The position numbers and the translations under genes are program-made. DNA of 37,925 nucleotides, taken from the IMG/VR virus record IMGVR_UViG_3300045051_000667, positions 1-37,925 of that record. The stretch is one strand, 5' to 3'. Positions 22,595 to 28,368 of the stretch are shown one piece after another. This DNA is from a virus. Positions within the stretch are counted from its first letter, which is position 1. Each line of letters begins with the position of its first letter. Below the pieces are notes generated by a model. It was given only the letters and a program-made list of their open reading frames with translations. It did no database searches and was not told where the DNA came from.

Positions 22595-22664
22595 GACCCG
22601 CTCCTGTTTCGTTCATTTCCTATGCCCGCAAGATAGGTGAAAGCGTTACACTAAACCAGTACCA

Positions 22665-22689
22665 TTTTTGCATGGCAGGCATGCAAAAA
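22665..22689. repeat. Inverted repeat TTTTTGCATG / CATGCAAAAA
   Basis: Perfect 10-bp arms (22665-22674 and 22680-22689) around GCAGG, ending directly at a GCGTTAC half-site. AT-rich for this genome; candidate melting element or binding site in the leftward promoter area. Confidence 0.55.
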
Positions 22690-22704
22690 GCGTTACCTAA
22701 TTTC

Positions 22705-22932
22705 CCAGGTCACATCCCAGGTCACATGAGGTAGGCCTGTGACCTGGGATGTGACCTGGAAGGACGCAAAGCCGTGTGACCTGTGTGACCTGGGATGTGA
22801 CCTGGATGTGACCTGGATGTGACCTGGGATGTGACCAAAAACCAACGTCTCCAGGTCACACCATAGCAGGTGTGTAGGATACACCTGCTGTGACCTGGGA
22901 AGGGCGCCACAGCGCATTTGCGCTGTGACCTG
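22705..22932. repeat. Iteron-like array of TGTGACCTGG
   Basis: Plus-orientation copies start at 22738, 22750, 22784, 22796, 22807, 22818 and 22889, with TGTGACCTGT at 22775 and 22924 and a partial TGTGACC at 22830; inverted copies lie at 22705, 22717 and 22851. Neighbouring copies are mostly 11-12 bp apart, about one helical turn, so bound proteins would face one side. The two inverted copies at 22705-22726 and the pair at 22738-22759 form perfect 22-bp arms around an 11-base centre, able to extrude a cruciform. Secondary inverted repeats lie inside it (22865-22889, arms AGCAGGTGT; 22908-22927, arms CACAGCGCA). Such arrays are typical of replication origins. Confidence 0.8.
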
Positions 22933-22953
22933 TAATGTTGCTGCCGGTGGCCG

Positions 22954-22991
22954 AAAAGCCCTTCGGCGCCGACGGCGCCGAAAGGCCTTTT
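22954..22991. terminator. Large GC hairpin with flanking A/T runs
   Basis: Arms about 17-18 bp with one bulge, AAAAGCCCTTCGGCGCC and GGCGCCGAAAGGCCTTTT, loop GAC. A-run on the left and T-run on the right give it terminator form in both directions. It separates the iteron array from the GTAACGC palindromes, perhaps insulating the two halves. Confidence 0.55.
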
Positions 22992-23066
22992 GGAGCTCTT
23001 GCCGGTGGCATGCCGCCAGGCATGCCGCCGGGCGCCCTATTCGCCAGGCCTATACAGTAAAAGCCA

Positions 23067-23127
23067 AGTATAGGTAACGCGTTACCTATACTGAGCCTAT
23101 ACTGTAACGCTTTAGTAAAGCGTTACA
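23067..23127. promoter_or_regulatory. Twin GTAACGC operator palindromes
   Basis: First: a perfect 26-bp palindrome (23067-23092) with half AGTATAGGTAACG. Second: a 25-bp inverted repeat (23103-23127) with arms TGTAACGCTTTA and TAAAGCGTTACA around one G. Centres are about 35 bp apart. CCTATAC recurs at 23049, 23085 and 23096, and inverted at 23068. The half-site GCGTTAC recurs at 23231 and in other intergenic regions. The form is that of repressor operators. Confidence 0.7.
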
Positions 23128-23220
23128 CGTTTTGGTTGCGACCGGCCGGCGGGGGCATCGTCGAACCCGGGTACAACCCGGGGTTGCGCGGGCCCCCTGG
23201 ATTTTGCGCAGCCTTAGAGT

Positions 23221-23237
23221 TATAATGAAAAGCGTTA
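23221..23237 (+). promoter_or_regulatory. Rightward promoter -10 with overlapping operator half-site
   Basis: TATAAT at 23221-23226, a perfect -10 in a GC-rich genome, is followed 4 bp later by GCGTTAC (23231-23237) where transcription should start. No good -35 is visible 17 bp upstream (region TGGATTTTGCGC), so an activator may be needed. The first gene starts at 23258 behind AAGGAG (23246-23251). Confidence 0.6.
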
Positions 23238-23257
23238 CTCGTCCCAAGGAGCAGGCT

Positions 23258-23449
23258 ATGCCCAACCTGTCGTCGTCCGCCATCGCCAGCGTCGACTACG
23301 AGAACGGCTACCTCACCGTCGTCTTCCGCGACGGCACCAGCTACATCTACAAGAACGTGCCGCAGTCGGTGTATGAGGAGCTCGTCGTCGCCGGATCCGC
23401 GGGCGCCTACTTCAACCGCAACATCCGCGACAGTTACGACACGACCTGA
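23258..23449 (+). CDS. KTSC-domain protein
   Basis: 63 residues from ATG 23258 (AAGGAG, 6-base spacing); upstream in-frame starts lie within the control region and before the promoter, so are rejected. SSSAIASVDYENGYLTVVFR, DGTSYIYKNVPQSVYEEL and SAGAYFNRNIRDSY match the small KTSC domain (SS-I-SV-Y----L-V-F-DG--Y-Y--VP). Found in phages and near nucleic-acid enzymes; function unknown. First gene of the rightward early operon. Confidence 0.8.
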   Translation: MPNLSSSAIASVDYENGYLTVVFRDGTSYIYKNVPQSVYEELVVAGSAGAYFNRNIRDSYDTT

Positions 23450-23461
23450 GGGAGATGATCG

Positions 23462-23659
23462 ATGCCGAAGTTCATCGTGGTGAGCCAGAAGTCGGGGGGC
23501 TCGTTCAAGCCGCTGGCGGTGGCCGTGGACGAGATCATCGCCATCGGGCTCGACAACGCCGGCGAGACGACGGTGACGCTGCCGGCGCCGGTGGGCGTGG
23601 TCGTCGTCAAGGAGACGGCCGACGTGATCAACAGGAAGATACGCGGCAAGGCGGCATGA
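23462..23659 (+). CDS. Small hypothetical protein
   Basis: 65 residues, GAGGGAGATGATCG before ATG 23462. MPKFIVVSQKSGGSFKPLAV, AVDEIIAIGLDNAGETTVTL, APVGVVVVKETADVINRKIR: strand-rich with a short C-terminal helix, a small beta barrel or FlbD-like fold by pattern. Coupled by ATGA to the next gene. Function unknown. Confidence 0.6.
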   Translation: MPKFIVVSQKSGGSFKPLAVAVDEIIAIGLDNAGETTVTLPAPVGVVVVKETADVINRKIRGKAA

Positions 23660-23868
23660 TCATCGACCTCAAGGACGAACTCGGCGAGCTTGAGGGCCTG
23701 ATCGGCCGCAAGCTGACGCGCGACGAGACGATGAAGATCGGGCTGCTGTTCGTGCAGCTGATCGACCGCGGCATGAGCATGTATCGCAAGCGGGCGGTGG
23801 CCACCGTGCAGAAGATGGCGGTCAACCCTTTGGCCATCGTGCGCGAGCTCAACCGGCCGCTGCGATGA
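23656..23868 (+). CDS. Small helical hypothetical protein
   Basis: 70 residues from ATG 23656 (ATGA overlap). MIIDLKDELGELEGLIGRKL then DETMKIGLLFVQLIDRGMSM and MAVNPLAIVRELNRPLR. Amphipathic helices; the middle one is fairly hydrophobic but too polar for a confident membrane span. Coupled to its neighbours on both sides. Confidence 0.55.
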   Translation: MIIDLKDELGELEGLIGRKLTRDETMKIGLLFVQLIDRGMSMYRKRAVATVQKMAVNPLAIVRELNRPLR

Positions 23869-24161
23869 GCGCACGGCCGACCGAGACGATGCTGCGCTGG
23901 CTGAACACCGTGCGCCAGTTTCCCGGCACGCGGCGGAGCCGCAGCCGCACCGGCTACGTCTGCATGCAGCGCGGCTGGACCGAATGGAACTACCGGGTGC
24001 TGGGCGCCGAGCGGGCCGCCACTGCGGCCGAGGCGCGCGAAGTGTTCGGCGATCGGTGGTGGGGCCACGTCGAGATCGACGGCGAGCGGATCACGGACGA
24101 GGGACTCCGGGTATTGCGGGAGGCGGGCGACTGGCAGCCGGTGTTCAGGATCGCGGTCTGA
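23865..24161 (+). CDS. Small hypothetical protein, Arg/Trp-rich
   Basis: 98 residues, ATGA-coupled to the gene before. TMLRWLNTVRQFPGTRRSRS, TGYVCMQRGWTEWNYRVLGA, REVFGDRWWGHVEIDGERIT. An Arg-rich N-terminus followed by an alpha/beta fold; nucleic-acid contact is possible. It converges with the minus-strand zinc-ribbon gene, overlapping by 17 bp. Last gene of the rightward early operon. Confidence 0.55.
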   Translation: MSARPTETMLRWLNTVRQFPGTRRSRSRTGYVCMQRGWTEWNYRVLGAERAATAAEAREVFGDRWWGHVEIDGERITDEGLRVLREAGDWQPVFRIAV

Positions 24162-24339
24162 CCGGCTGCCCGGGAGACGGCGGCTTGATCTGCGGCGGCA
24201 CTCGCTGCATGGCGACGTCCTCGCCGCCGATCGAGCACAGCGGGCACCAGAACTGCGGCTTGCCCGACAGCGTCGGCGGGAACAGACAGGTGTAGCGGCA
24301 CTTCGGGCAGCGCCAGCGGTCGTGCGATCGGCGGATCAC
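24145..24339 (-). CDS. Small zinc-ribbon protein
   Basis: 64 residues from GTG 24339, GTGA-coupled to the preceding gene. RWRCPKCRYTCLFPPTLSG then FWCPLCSIGGEDVAM: two C-x2-C knuckles about 20 residues apart make a zinc ribbon; the last 20 residues are Pro-rich. Similar small zinc proteins occur beside phage regulators. Last gene of a five-gene minus-strand operon. Confidence 0.6.
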   Translation of the reverse strand: MIRRSHDRWRCPKCRYTCLFPPTLSGKPQFWCPLCSIGGEDVAMQRVPPQIKPPSPGQPVRPRS

Positions 24340-24560
24340 CGCGTCACCAGTTCGAACGGGATGTCGAGGATGGTGCCGGCGTACATCGGCGGTGGCACCG
24401 GTTCGGGGGTGCGGCGCAGCAAATTGAGGTGGTTGCCGATCTCCAGCGCCGCCTGGTGGCGGGCGCCTTCGTCGTCGAAGCGCAGCGTCAGGAAAACCGA
24501 CGACGGTTTGATGTGCATGCCGCGCAGTTCCCGGCGCAGCGCGCGGAAGACATCGATCAT
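24336..24560 (-). CDS. Small hypothetical protein
   Basis: 74 residues from ATG 24560 (ATGA overlap), preferred to a longer Arg-rich frame. MIDVFRALRRELRGMHIKPS, SVFLTLRFDDEGARHQAALE, RTPEPVPPPMYAGTILDIPF: a helix, a strand, a helix and a Pro-rich stretch ending in a strand. No family recognised. Confidence 0.55.
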   Translation of the reverse strand: MIDVFRALRRELRGMHIKPSSVFLTLRFDDEGARHQAALEIGNHLNLLRRTPEPVPPPMYAGTILDIPFELVTR

Positions 24561-24799
24561 CGGTTTCTCAAGGCGGCGTCGGCGATGTCGAGGGCGGCCA
24601 CGTCGGCGCTGCAATCCGTGATGTCCCCCACCGCGCGGACGAAAGCCTGAAGCCGCCCGCTCGTTAGTTGCAGCGCCTCGCGTAGCCGCTTGTTCTCGGC
24701 TTCGGCCCTGTCGGCGCGATCATAGGCGGCATCGGCGATCAGCTGATTGTCGTGCAGGCGAGCCCTGGTCTCGGCCAACTCGGCTTCGATGTCGGTCAT
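24557..24799 (-). CDS. Coiled-coil hypothetical protein
   Basis: 80 residues, ATGA overlap on both sides. DIEAELAETRARLHDNQLIA then DRADRAEAENKRLREALQLT is a long heptad coiled coil, followed by a short helix (SADVAALDIADAALRNR). Probably a dimer; possibly a partner of the adjacent XRE regulator. Confidence 0.55.
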   Translation of the reverse strand: MTDIEAELAETRARLHDNQLIADAAYDRADRAEAENKRLREALQLTSGRLQAFVRAVGDITDCSADVAALDIADAALRNR

Positions 24800-25032
24800 G
24801 CCGCCTGGCTCCAGTCGCGCGTCAGCCGGCCGATCTGGCTCTTGGGCAGACGCCCGCCGGTGCGCTTGAGCTCCAGCATGGCGTCCTCGATGTGCTCCGG
24901 GATCGGGCGCCGGTTGTGCGGACGCTCGAACTCGGAGATACGGATCTTGTGGGCGTAGCCGAGAAGGTCGGCGAGCTCCTGCTGGGTCAGCAGGAGACCC
25001 TGGCGTATGGCTTTGAATTCACTGGGCGTCAT
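24796..25032 (-). CDS. XRE-family helix-turn-helix regulator
   Basis: 78 residues. MTPSEFKAIRQGLLLTQQEL and ADLLGYAHKIRISEFERPHN form an XRE DNA-binding domain with recognition helix GYAHKIRISEFE, followed by IPEHIEDAMLELKRT and a basic tail. Second gene of a minus-strand operon whose divergent promoter region (25295-25374) has two GTAACG half-sites, so autoregulation through those sites is a reasonable guess. ATG 25032 has only a weak ribosome site. Confidence 0.75.
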   Translation of the reverse strand: MTPSEFKAIRQGLLLTQQELADLLGYAHKIRISEFERPHNRRPIPEHIEDAMLELKRTGGRLPKSQIGRLTRDWSQAA

Positions 25033-25039
25033 GGTTCTG

Positions 25040-25294
25040 CTACACTGCTTTTCGGCGCTTGAGTTCGAATGATTCGAAGGGCTGCTTTCCCCCCTTGAGC
25101 CATTGACGAACCATCTGGGTTACGGCGAAGTGGGTGACCTCCGGAGGGGTCGTAGCACACAGCTGGGTGTCGAGGGTGTCACCGACTTTGTGCATCACGA
25201 TGATGGCGAGGCCAATCGCGGTGCGGTCCGTATCGAGGTTGCGTATGTCCTCCCACGCCATCTCGACGACGGCCGCGATTTCATCACGTGTCAT
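25040..25294 (-). CDS. Small hypothetical protein
   Basis: 84 residues, ATG 25294 after CTGGAGGGCAACC, the strongest ribosome site of this operon. MTRDEIAAVVEMAWEDIRNL, AIGLAIIVMHKVGDTLDTQL and FAVTQMVRQWLKGGKQPFES: mostly helical with a basic C-terminus. First gene leftward of the divergent promoter. Function unknown. Confidence 0.55.
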   Translation of the reverse strand: MTRDEIAAVVEMAWEDIRNLDTDRTAIGLAIIVMHKVGDTLDTQLCATTPPEVTHFAVTQMVRQWLKGGKQPFESFELKRRKAV

Positions 25295-25374
25295 GGTTGC
25301 CCTCCAGGGTCACCCAAAATATAAGTAACGCAAAAGGCGAGTGCCAGCACTTAAATACGTTACAGGGGTCGGTC
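25295..25374. promoter_or_regulatory. Divergent promoter/operator region
   Basis: 80 bp between divergent genes, AT-rich for this genome. GTAACGC (25325-25331) and CGTTAC (25361-25366) face each other about 35 bp apart, the same centre spacing as the twin palindromes of the main control region. TATAAG (25320-25325) and TTAAAT (25351-25356) are -10-like. Probably controls both the XRE operon and the rightward late/accessory genes. Confidence 0.5.
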
Positions 25375-26013
25375 ATGGCCGCTTCCGCCGCCGAGTACAA
25401 GAAATTGATCGAACGCGAGATGGCCAGGAAGGCCGGACCGCAGACGTCGAGGGACGATGCCGTCAGACGCGCCAACATCGCCGCCGGCTTCGGTAACTCC
25501 ACCGCGGAGCGCTTCCTTGGCGGGCCGTTTAAGCTGGCACCAGAGAGTGGCGGCGGTGGCGGCGGCAAGAGCCGCGGCGGCGGTGGCGGCAAAGCTGCTG
25601 GCGGACCGCAAACGAGCTCCGTGACGCCGTCCTCGCCGGCGCGCGACCCATCGCTGATGTGGGAGAGTCCGCCGCCGGCGGCCTCGCCGGCGCGCGACCC
25701 CTCGCTGATGTGGGAGAGCCCGCCGCCCAATCCCTCGCCGGCGCGCGACCCCTCGCTGATGTGGCAGGGCGGCACGGCGCAGAACGGCGTCGACCCCTTC
25801 CTGCATATCGGGCCCGGTCTCCATCCGCAGGACGCCGGCGTTCCGGTGCCGACGCCGCGGCCGTCGCCGTTCACGAACGACCTGGTGCGGCCGGGCTTCT
25901 CCGACTTCGTGCGCGGCCAGCACGTCTTCCCGAACTTCCACCCGGCGTCGATCTTCCAGGCATCGCCGCCCGATCCGAACGAGCCCTGGTGGCGGGCGAT
26001 GCTGAGGGGATGA
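25375..26013 (+). CDS. Proline-rich protein with 17-residue tandem repeats
   Basis: 212 residues from ATG 25375; an earlier in-frame ATG (25288) lies inside the divergent gene's start. The N-terminal helix MAASAAEYKKLIEREMARKA leads to a Gly/Lys-rich linker (GGGGGGKSRGGGGGKAAGG), then three tandem units SPARDPSLMWESPPP (51-bp DNA period), the last degenerate. The C-terminus has LVRPGFSDFVRGQHVFPNFH and ends in PNEPWWRAMLRG. Linker-plus-repeat design suggests a multivalent binding or virion-associated protein. Family unknown. Confidence 0.6.
   Translation: MAASAAEYKKLIEREMARKAGPQTSRDDAVRRANIAAGFGNSTAERFLGGPFKLAPESGGGGGGKSRGGGGGKAAGGPQTSSVTPSSPARDPSLMWESPPPAASPARDPSLMWESPPPNPSPARDPSLMWQGGTAQNGVDPFLHIGPGLHPQDAGVPVPTPRPSPFTNDLVRPGFSDFVRGQHVFPNFHPASIFQASPPDPNEPWWRAMLRG
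25633..25770 (+). repeat. 51-bp tandem repeat, about 2.7 copies
   Basis: Units begin TCGCCGGCGCGCGACCC at 25633, 25684 and 25735, differing at a few bases, and code the SPARDPSLMW repeat. Exact 51-bp spacing keeps the frame, so copy number could change without breaking the gene. Confidence 0.85.
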
Positions 26014-26016
26014 CCG

Positions 26017-26310
26017 ATGAAGAGTAGATCGCCGTTCAAGCTGCACGGCAAGGAAGAGGTCGGCGAGAGCGGACCGGATCCGGACGACGTCGCTGCCCGA
26101 AAGGGCAAGGGCGCCCCTTTCTACACGGCCAAGGGGTCCGACCAGAACGCCGCGATGAAGGGCGACTTCGCGCAGCAAGTGCCGCGCTCGACGGCGCCGG
26201 CGGCCAAGCCGAAGCGGCCGAAGGTCAAGAGCGGCGGCGCCTACAAGCTCTCCGCGACCCGGCCGAAGACCGTCGCGCCGGCGGTGCCGCGCGTGAAGAT
26301 GAATGCCTGA
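26017..26310 (+). CDS. Small basic, disordered protein with SPFKL motif
   Basis: 97 residues. MKSRSPFKLHGKEEVGESGP then KGSDQNAAMKGDFAQQVPRS and KPKRPKVKSGGAYKLSATRP: Lys/Pro/Ala-rich and probably disordered. SPFKL and QNAAM also occur in the 59-residue protein at 27824-28003, so the two may be related or share a partner. Function unknown; DNA or head-assembly binding is possible from charge. Confidence 0.6.
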   Translation: MKSRSPFKLHGKEEVGESGPDPDDVAARKGKGAPFYTAKGSDQNAAMKGDFAQQVPRSTAPAAKPKRPKVKSGGAYKLSATRPKTVAPAVPRVKMNA

Positions 26311-26318
26311 GATCGGGC

Positions 26319-26477
26319 ATGGACTGGCCGGTGCCGCTTGCTTCCTTGCGCTTGCCTACATCCTTTGGCGGAGAGCCGGACAACGGCGACAAGCTCGCCC
26401 CGTCGCGCGGATTCCTTATCGGCCTGTCGGTGGCAGTGCTGCTCTGGGCAGGGATCCTGCTGTGGGTGTTGCTCTAA
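26319..26477 (+). CDS. Single-span small membrane protein
   Basis: 52 residues: MDWPVPLASLRLPTSFGGEP, a polar linker NGDKLAPSRG, then one helix FLIGLSVAVLLWAGILLWVLL to the stop. The SRGFLIGL...LLWA pattern recurs in small phage inner-membrane proteins. This frame is preferred over the overlapping 26303-26575 frame, whose N-terminal half looks like a shadow. Unknown role. Confidence 0.65.
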   Translation: MDWPVPLASLRLPTSFGGEPDNGDKLAPSRGFLIGLSVAVLLWAGILLWVLL

Positions 26478-26575
26478 CCCCCGAAGAGCTCTGTGTGCAT
26501 GCGTCGTGGACGTGGGAAGAGTGGGGCCGCCGCTGCCCCGACTGCGGTGTCGTGATGGTGGATCCCGGTGACTGA
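26462..26575 (+). CDS. Very small zinc-binding protein
   Basis: 37 residues from GTG 26462, inside the end of the membrane-protein gene (16-bp overlap). GVALTPEELCVHASWTWEEW then GRRCPDCGVVMVDPGD: C-x-H plus C-x2-C, a short zinc knuckle common in tiny phage proteins. The start is uncertain because no ribosome site is clear. Confidence 0.5.
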   Translation: MGVALTPEELCVHASWTWEEWGRRCPDCGVVMVDPGD

Positions 26576-26909
26576 CCTCGCCGACTACACGCCTGGGCCC
26601 GCGCTGTTGGCGGCGCGGCAAAAGCTGCTTGAGGGGATCGCGGCGACGTGGAAGCGTCCGATCACGCGCTCGTCGCCGAAAGCCGCGCCGCCATCCCGTC
26701 ACGAGCGCGTGATCGACCTCGACGAGGCCGCGGCCGCGGTCGACCGCTATACGGCCGAGTGGGCCAAGGCGCGGCAGACGAAGGTCGAGATCGTCGAATA
26801 TTCCGCGCGCACCAAGACATCGCCGCCGAACAATTACTGGGTGCCAGAGCACCAGGCGCGCGGGCGCCTGATCGCCGCCATGGCGGTGCTGGAGGCGTTG
26901 CTGGCTTGA
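26568..26909 (+). CDS. Hypothetical protein
   Basis: 113 residues from GTG 26568, overlapping the previous stop. TDLADYTPGPALLAARQKLL, ERVIDLDEAAAAVDRYTAEW and QARGRLIAAMAVLEALLA: helical N- and C-termini with a variable basic middle (KRPITRSSPKAAPPSRHERV). No motif. Just before the Gp49-like gene. Confidence 0.5.
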   Translation: MTDLADYTPGPALLAARQKLLEGIAATWKRPITRSSPKAAPPSRHERVIDLDEAAAAVDRYTAEWAKARQTKVEIVEYSARTKTSPPNNYWVPEHQARGRLIAAMAVLEALLA

Positions 26910-26989
26910 CGATCGTCACGCGCTGGACCGAGATCTGGCATGGCGAGGGCCGGGAACGCGTCAACATCCTCGCCGACAGGGAGAAGACC

Positions 26990-27382
26990 ATGGGCGACAG
27001 CCTCAGAGAAACCGACAAGGCCGCTGCGGCGGTGGCCGTCAACCCGAAGAACCGGGTGACGTTGGACCAGATGCTCGCGCGCATCGAGCACGAGGAGTAT
27101 TGGCACCCCTCGCACACGCCGCACATGACGATCTGCGTGCTGACGATCGACAACGGCTTCGTCGTGGTCGGCTCGTCGGCGCCGGCCGACCCGGCCAACT
27201 ACGACGAAAACCTGGGCCGGCAGTTCTCCAAGGAGGATTGCATCCGCCAGATGTGGAGGCTTGAGGGCTACCGGCTGCGTGACAAGCTGTGGATGATCGA
27301 ACGTGAGCAAGACACCGACCCGGAAGCTGCGCAAGTGGACACCGGAGGACCGCAAGAAGGGGCAGGAGACCCGTCGAGCTAA
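26990..27382 (+). CDS. Gp49-like phage protein (phage_gp49_66 family)
   Basis: 130 residues, ATG 26990 after AGGGAGAAGACC. The family core is clear: RVTLDQMLARIEHEEYW, then MTICVLTIDNGFVVVGSSAP, NYDENLGRQFSKEDCIRQMW and RLEGYRLRDKL. The family is widespread in tailed phages, usually near packaging or head genes; function unknown. The gene overlaps the small terminase by 80 bp, unusually long here; the C-terminal Asp/Glu/Gly tail after about residue 105 lies in the overlap. Confidence 0.8.
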   Translation: MGDSLRETDKAAAAVAVNPKNRVTLDQMLARIEHEEYWHPSHTPHMTICVLTIDNGFVVVGSSAPADPANYDENLGRQFSKEDCIRQMWRLEGYRLRDKLWMIEREQDTDPEAAQVDTGGPQEGAGDPSS

Positions 27383-27824
27383 GGCCGACGAGCTCAACGA
27401 CCGCGAGCGGGCGGTGTGCCGGGGGATCGTCGAGGGTCTCTCGGTCACCGAGGCGTTTAAACGCGCCGGCTACTCAGAGGCCTCCAGCCTGCAAAAGAGC
27501 GAGGTGCTCGCCCGGCCGCGCGTCATCCGCTACATCGAGGAGCTCCGCGAGCGGATCCTGCAAAAGTTCGACTACACGATCGAGGCGCTGTGCAACGAGC
27601 TTCGCTCGATCGCCGAAGCGGCCAAGCTGGACGGCCAGTATGCGCCGGCGGTGAGCGCGATCATGGGCATCGCCAAGATGCATGGCTACCTGGCCGACAA
27701 GACCGAGATCGAGCTCCATATCCTGTCGAAGCCAATGCGCGAGCCGACCAAGGAAATCACCCTCACGCCAGAGGAATGGCAACGTCAGTTCGCGCCGCTG
27801 CCGCCAGAAAGGCAGATCCAGTGA
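27303..27824 (+). CDS. terS: Terminase small subunit
   Basis: 173 residues from GTG 27303. A basic start (TRKLRKWTPEDRKKGQETRR) is followed by the terminase DNA-binding HTH: LNDRERAVCRGIVEGLSVTE, AFKRAGYSEASSLQKSEVL and PRVIRYIEELRERILQKFD. The central helical part oligomerises in this family. Recognises the packaging site and loads the large subunit (28365). GCGTTTAAACGC at 27455-27462 codes the FKR of the recognition helix. Placement two genes before the large subunit supports the call. Confidence 0.8.
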   Translation: MSKTPTRKLRKWTPEDRKKGQETRRAKADELNDRERAVCRGIVEGLSVTEAFKRAGYSEASSLQKSEVLARPRVIRYIEELRERILQKFDYTIEALCNELRSIAEAAKLDGQYAPAVSAIMGIAKMHGYLADKTEIELHILSKPMREPTKEITLTPEEWQRQFAPLPPERQIQ

Positions 27825-28003
27825 TGCCGATGCAATCGAAGGCTCAGAACGCCGCCATGCACGCCGCCAAGGAGGGTCACAGCACGATCGGCATCCCGCA
27901 GTCGGTCGGCGCCAAATTCGTCGCCGAGCAGCATGGCCACTCGCTCAAGGGGCTGCCGCGAAAGGTGAAAAAGGCCAAGGGCAAGAGCCCGTTCAAGTTA
28001 TGA
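27824..28003 (+). CDS. Small basic protein with QNAAM and SPFKL motifs
   Basis: 59 residues, sharing one base with the terminase stop (TGATG). MPMQSKAQNAAMHAAKEGHS, TIGIPQSVGAKFVAEQHGHS and LPRKVKKAKGKSPFKL. Strongly basic C-terminus. Contains the same QNAAM and SPFKL strings as the protein at 26017. Lies between the terminase subunits; may assist packaging or bind DNA (inference). Confidence 0.55.
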   Translation: MPMQSKAQNAAMHAAKEGHSTIGIPQSVGAKFVAEQHGHSLKGLPRKVKKAKGKSPFKL

Positions 28004-28368
28004 CCCGACGCATCCTGTGTCTCGATTTCGATGGCGTGATCCACGACTACCGTGCTGGCTGGCAGGGTGGTGTCATCTACGGCGAGTTGACGCCTGGTTT
28101 TCTCGAATGGGCTGAGCGCGCCGCGCCGCTGTTCGAACTCGTCGTCTACTCGTCGCGCTCGAAAACGCAGTCCGGCATCGACGCGATGAAGGACTGGCTC
28201 AAGGCGAAGGGCTGGGACGAGACCAAGGTAAGACTGCAATTCGCCCACGAGAAACCAGCCGCCTTCCTGACGATCGACGACCGCGCGCTGCTGTTCAGCG
28301 GCAATTGGGGCCACTTCAATCCGGCGGGCCTCGCGACCTTCCAGCCATGGATGGTGAAGCCGCGATGA
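28000..28368 (+). CDS. HAD-family phosphatase
   Basis: 122 residues, ATGA-coupled. HAD motif I LCLDFDGVIHDY (nucleophile Asp9, acid Asp11), motif II VVYSSRS, and motif IV LTIDDRALLF; a Lys between them (for example EKPAAFL) fills motif III. No cap domain, so probably a phosphatase acting on large or nucleic-acid 3'-phosphate substrates. Between the terminase genes; may clean DNA ends or nucleotides during packaging. Confidence 0.75.
   Translation: MTRRILCLDFDGVIHDYRAGWQGGVIYGELTPGFLEWAERAAPLFELVVYSSRSKTQSGIDAMKDWLKAKGWDETKVRLQFAHEKPAAFLTIDDRALLFSGNWGHFNPAGLATFQPWMVKPR

Larger units (their letters stand above)
22595..23257. promoter_or_regulatory. 663-bp gene-free divergent control region
   Basis: No credible gene: open frames here are written by the repeats. 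Minus-strand early genes leave to the left and plus-strand genes to the right. In order it holds: a GCGTTAC half-site (22643-22649); an inverted repeat TTTTTGCATG/CATGCAAAAA (22665-22689); a GCGTTAC half-site (22690-22696); the TGTGACCTGG array (22705-22932); a large GC hairpin (22954-22991); an 11-bp duplication GGCATGCCGCC (23007-23017 and 23019-23029); two long GTAACGC palindromes (23067-23092, 23103-23127); and a TATAAT with an operator half-site (23221-23237). Best read as origin plus early promoter/operator region. Confidence 0.75.

Noticed and set aside
22693-22917. Minus-strand open frames in the control region
   Set aside because: They are written entirely by the repeated TGTGACCTGG units, have no ribosome site and no resemblance to a globular protein.
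22705-22932. CRISPR array
   Set aside because: The units are about 10 bp with 1-2 bp between them, in both orientations, without 25-35 bp spacers and with no cas genes.
26303-26575. One continuous 90-residue gene
   Set aside because: Its first half is a shadow of the small membrane protein (26319-26477); only the zinc-knuckle end from 26462 looks real.
10283-27462. Palindrome GTTTAAAC as a conserved Phe-Lys-Arg protein motif
   Set aside because: The five coding sites lie in unrelated proteins and the same sequence recurs outside genes; of the possible reading frames, one is blocked by a stop, so the shared frame is not surprising.
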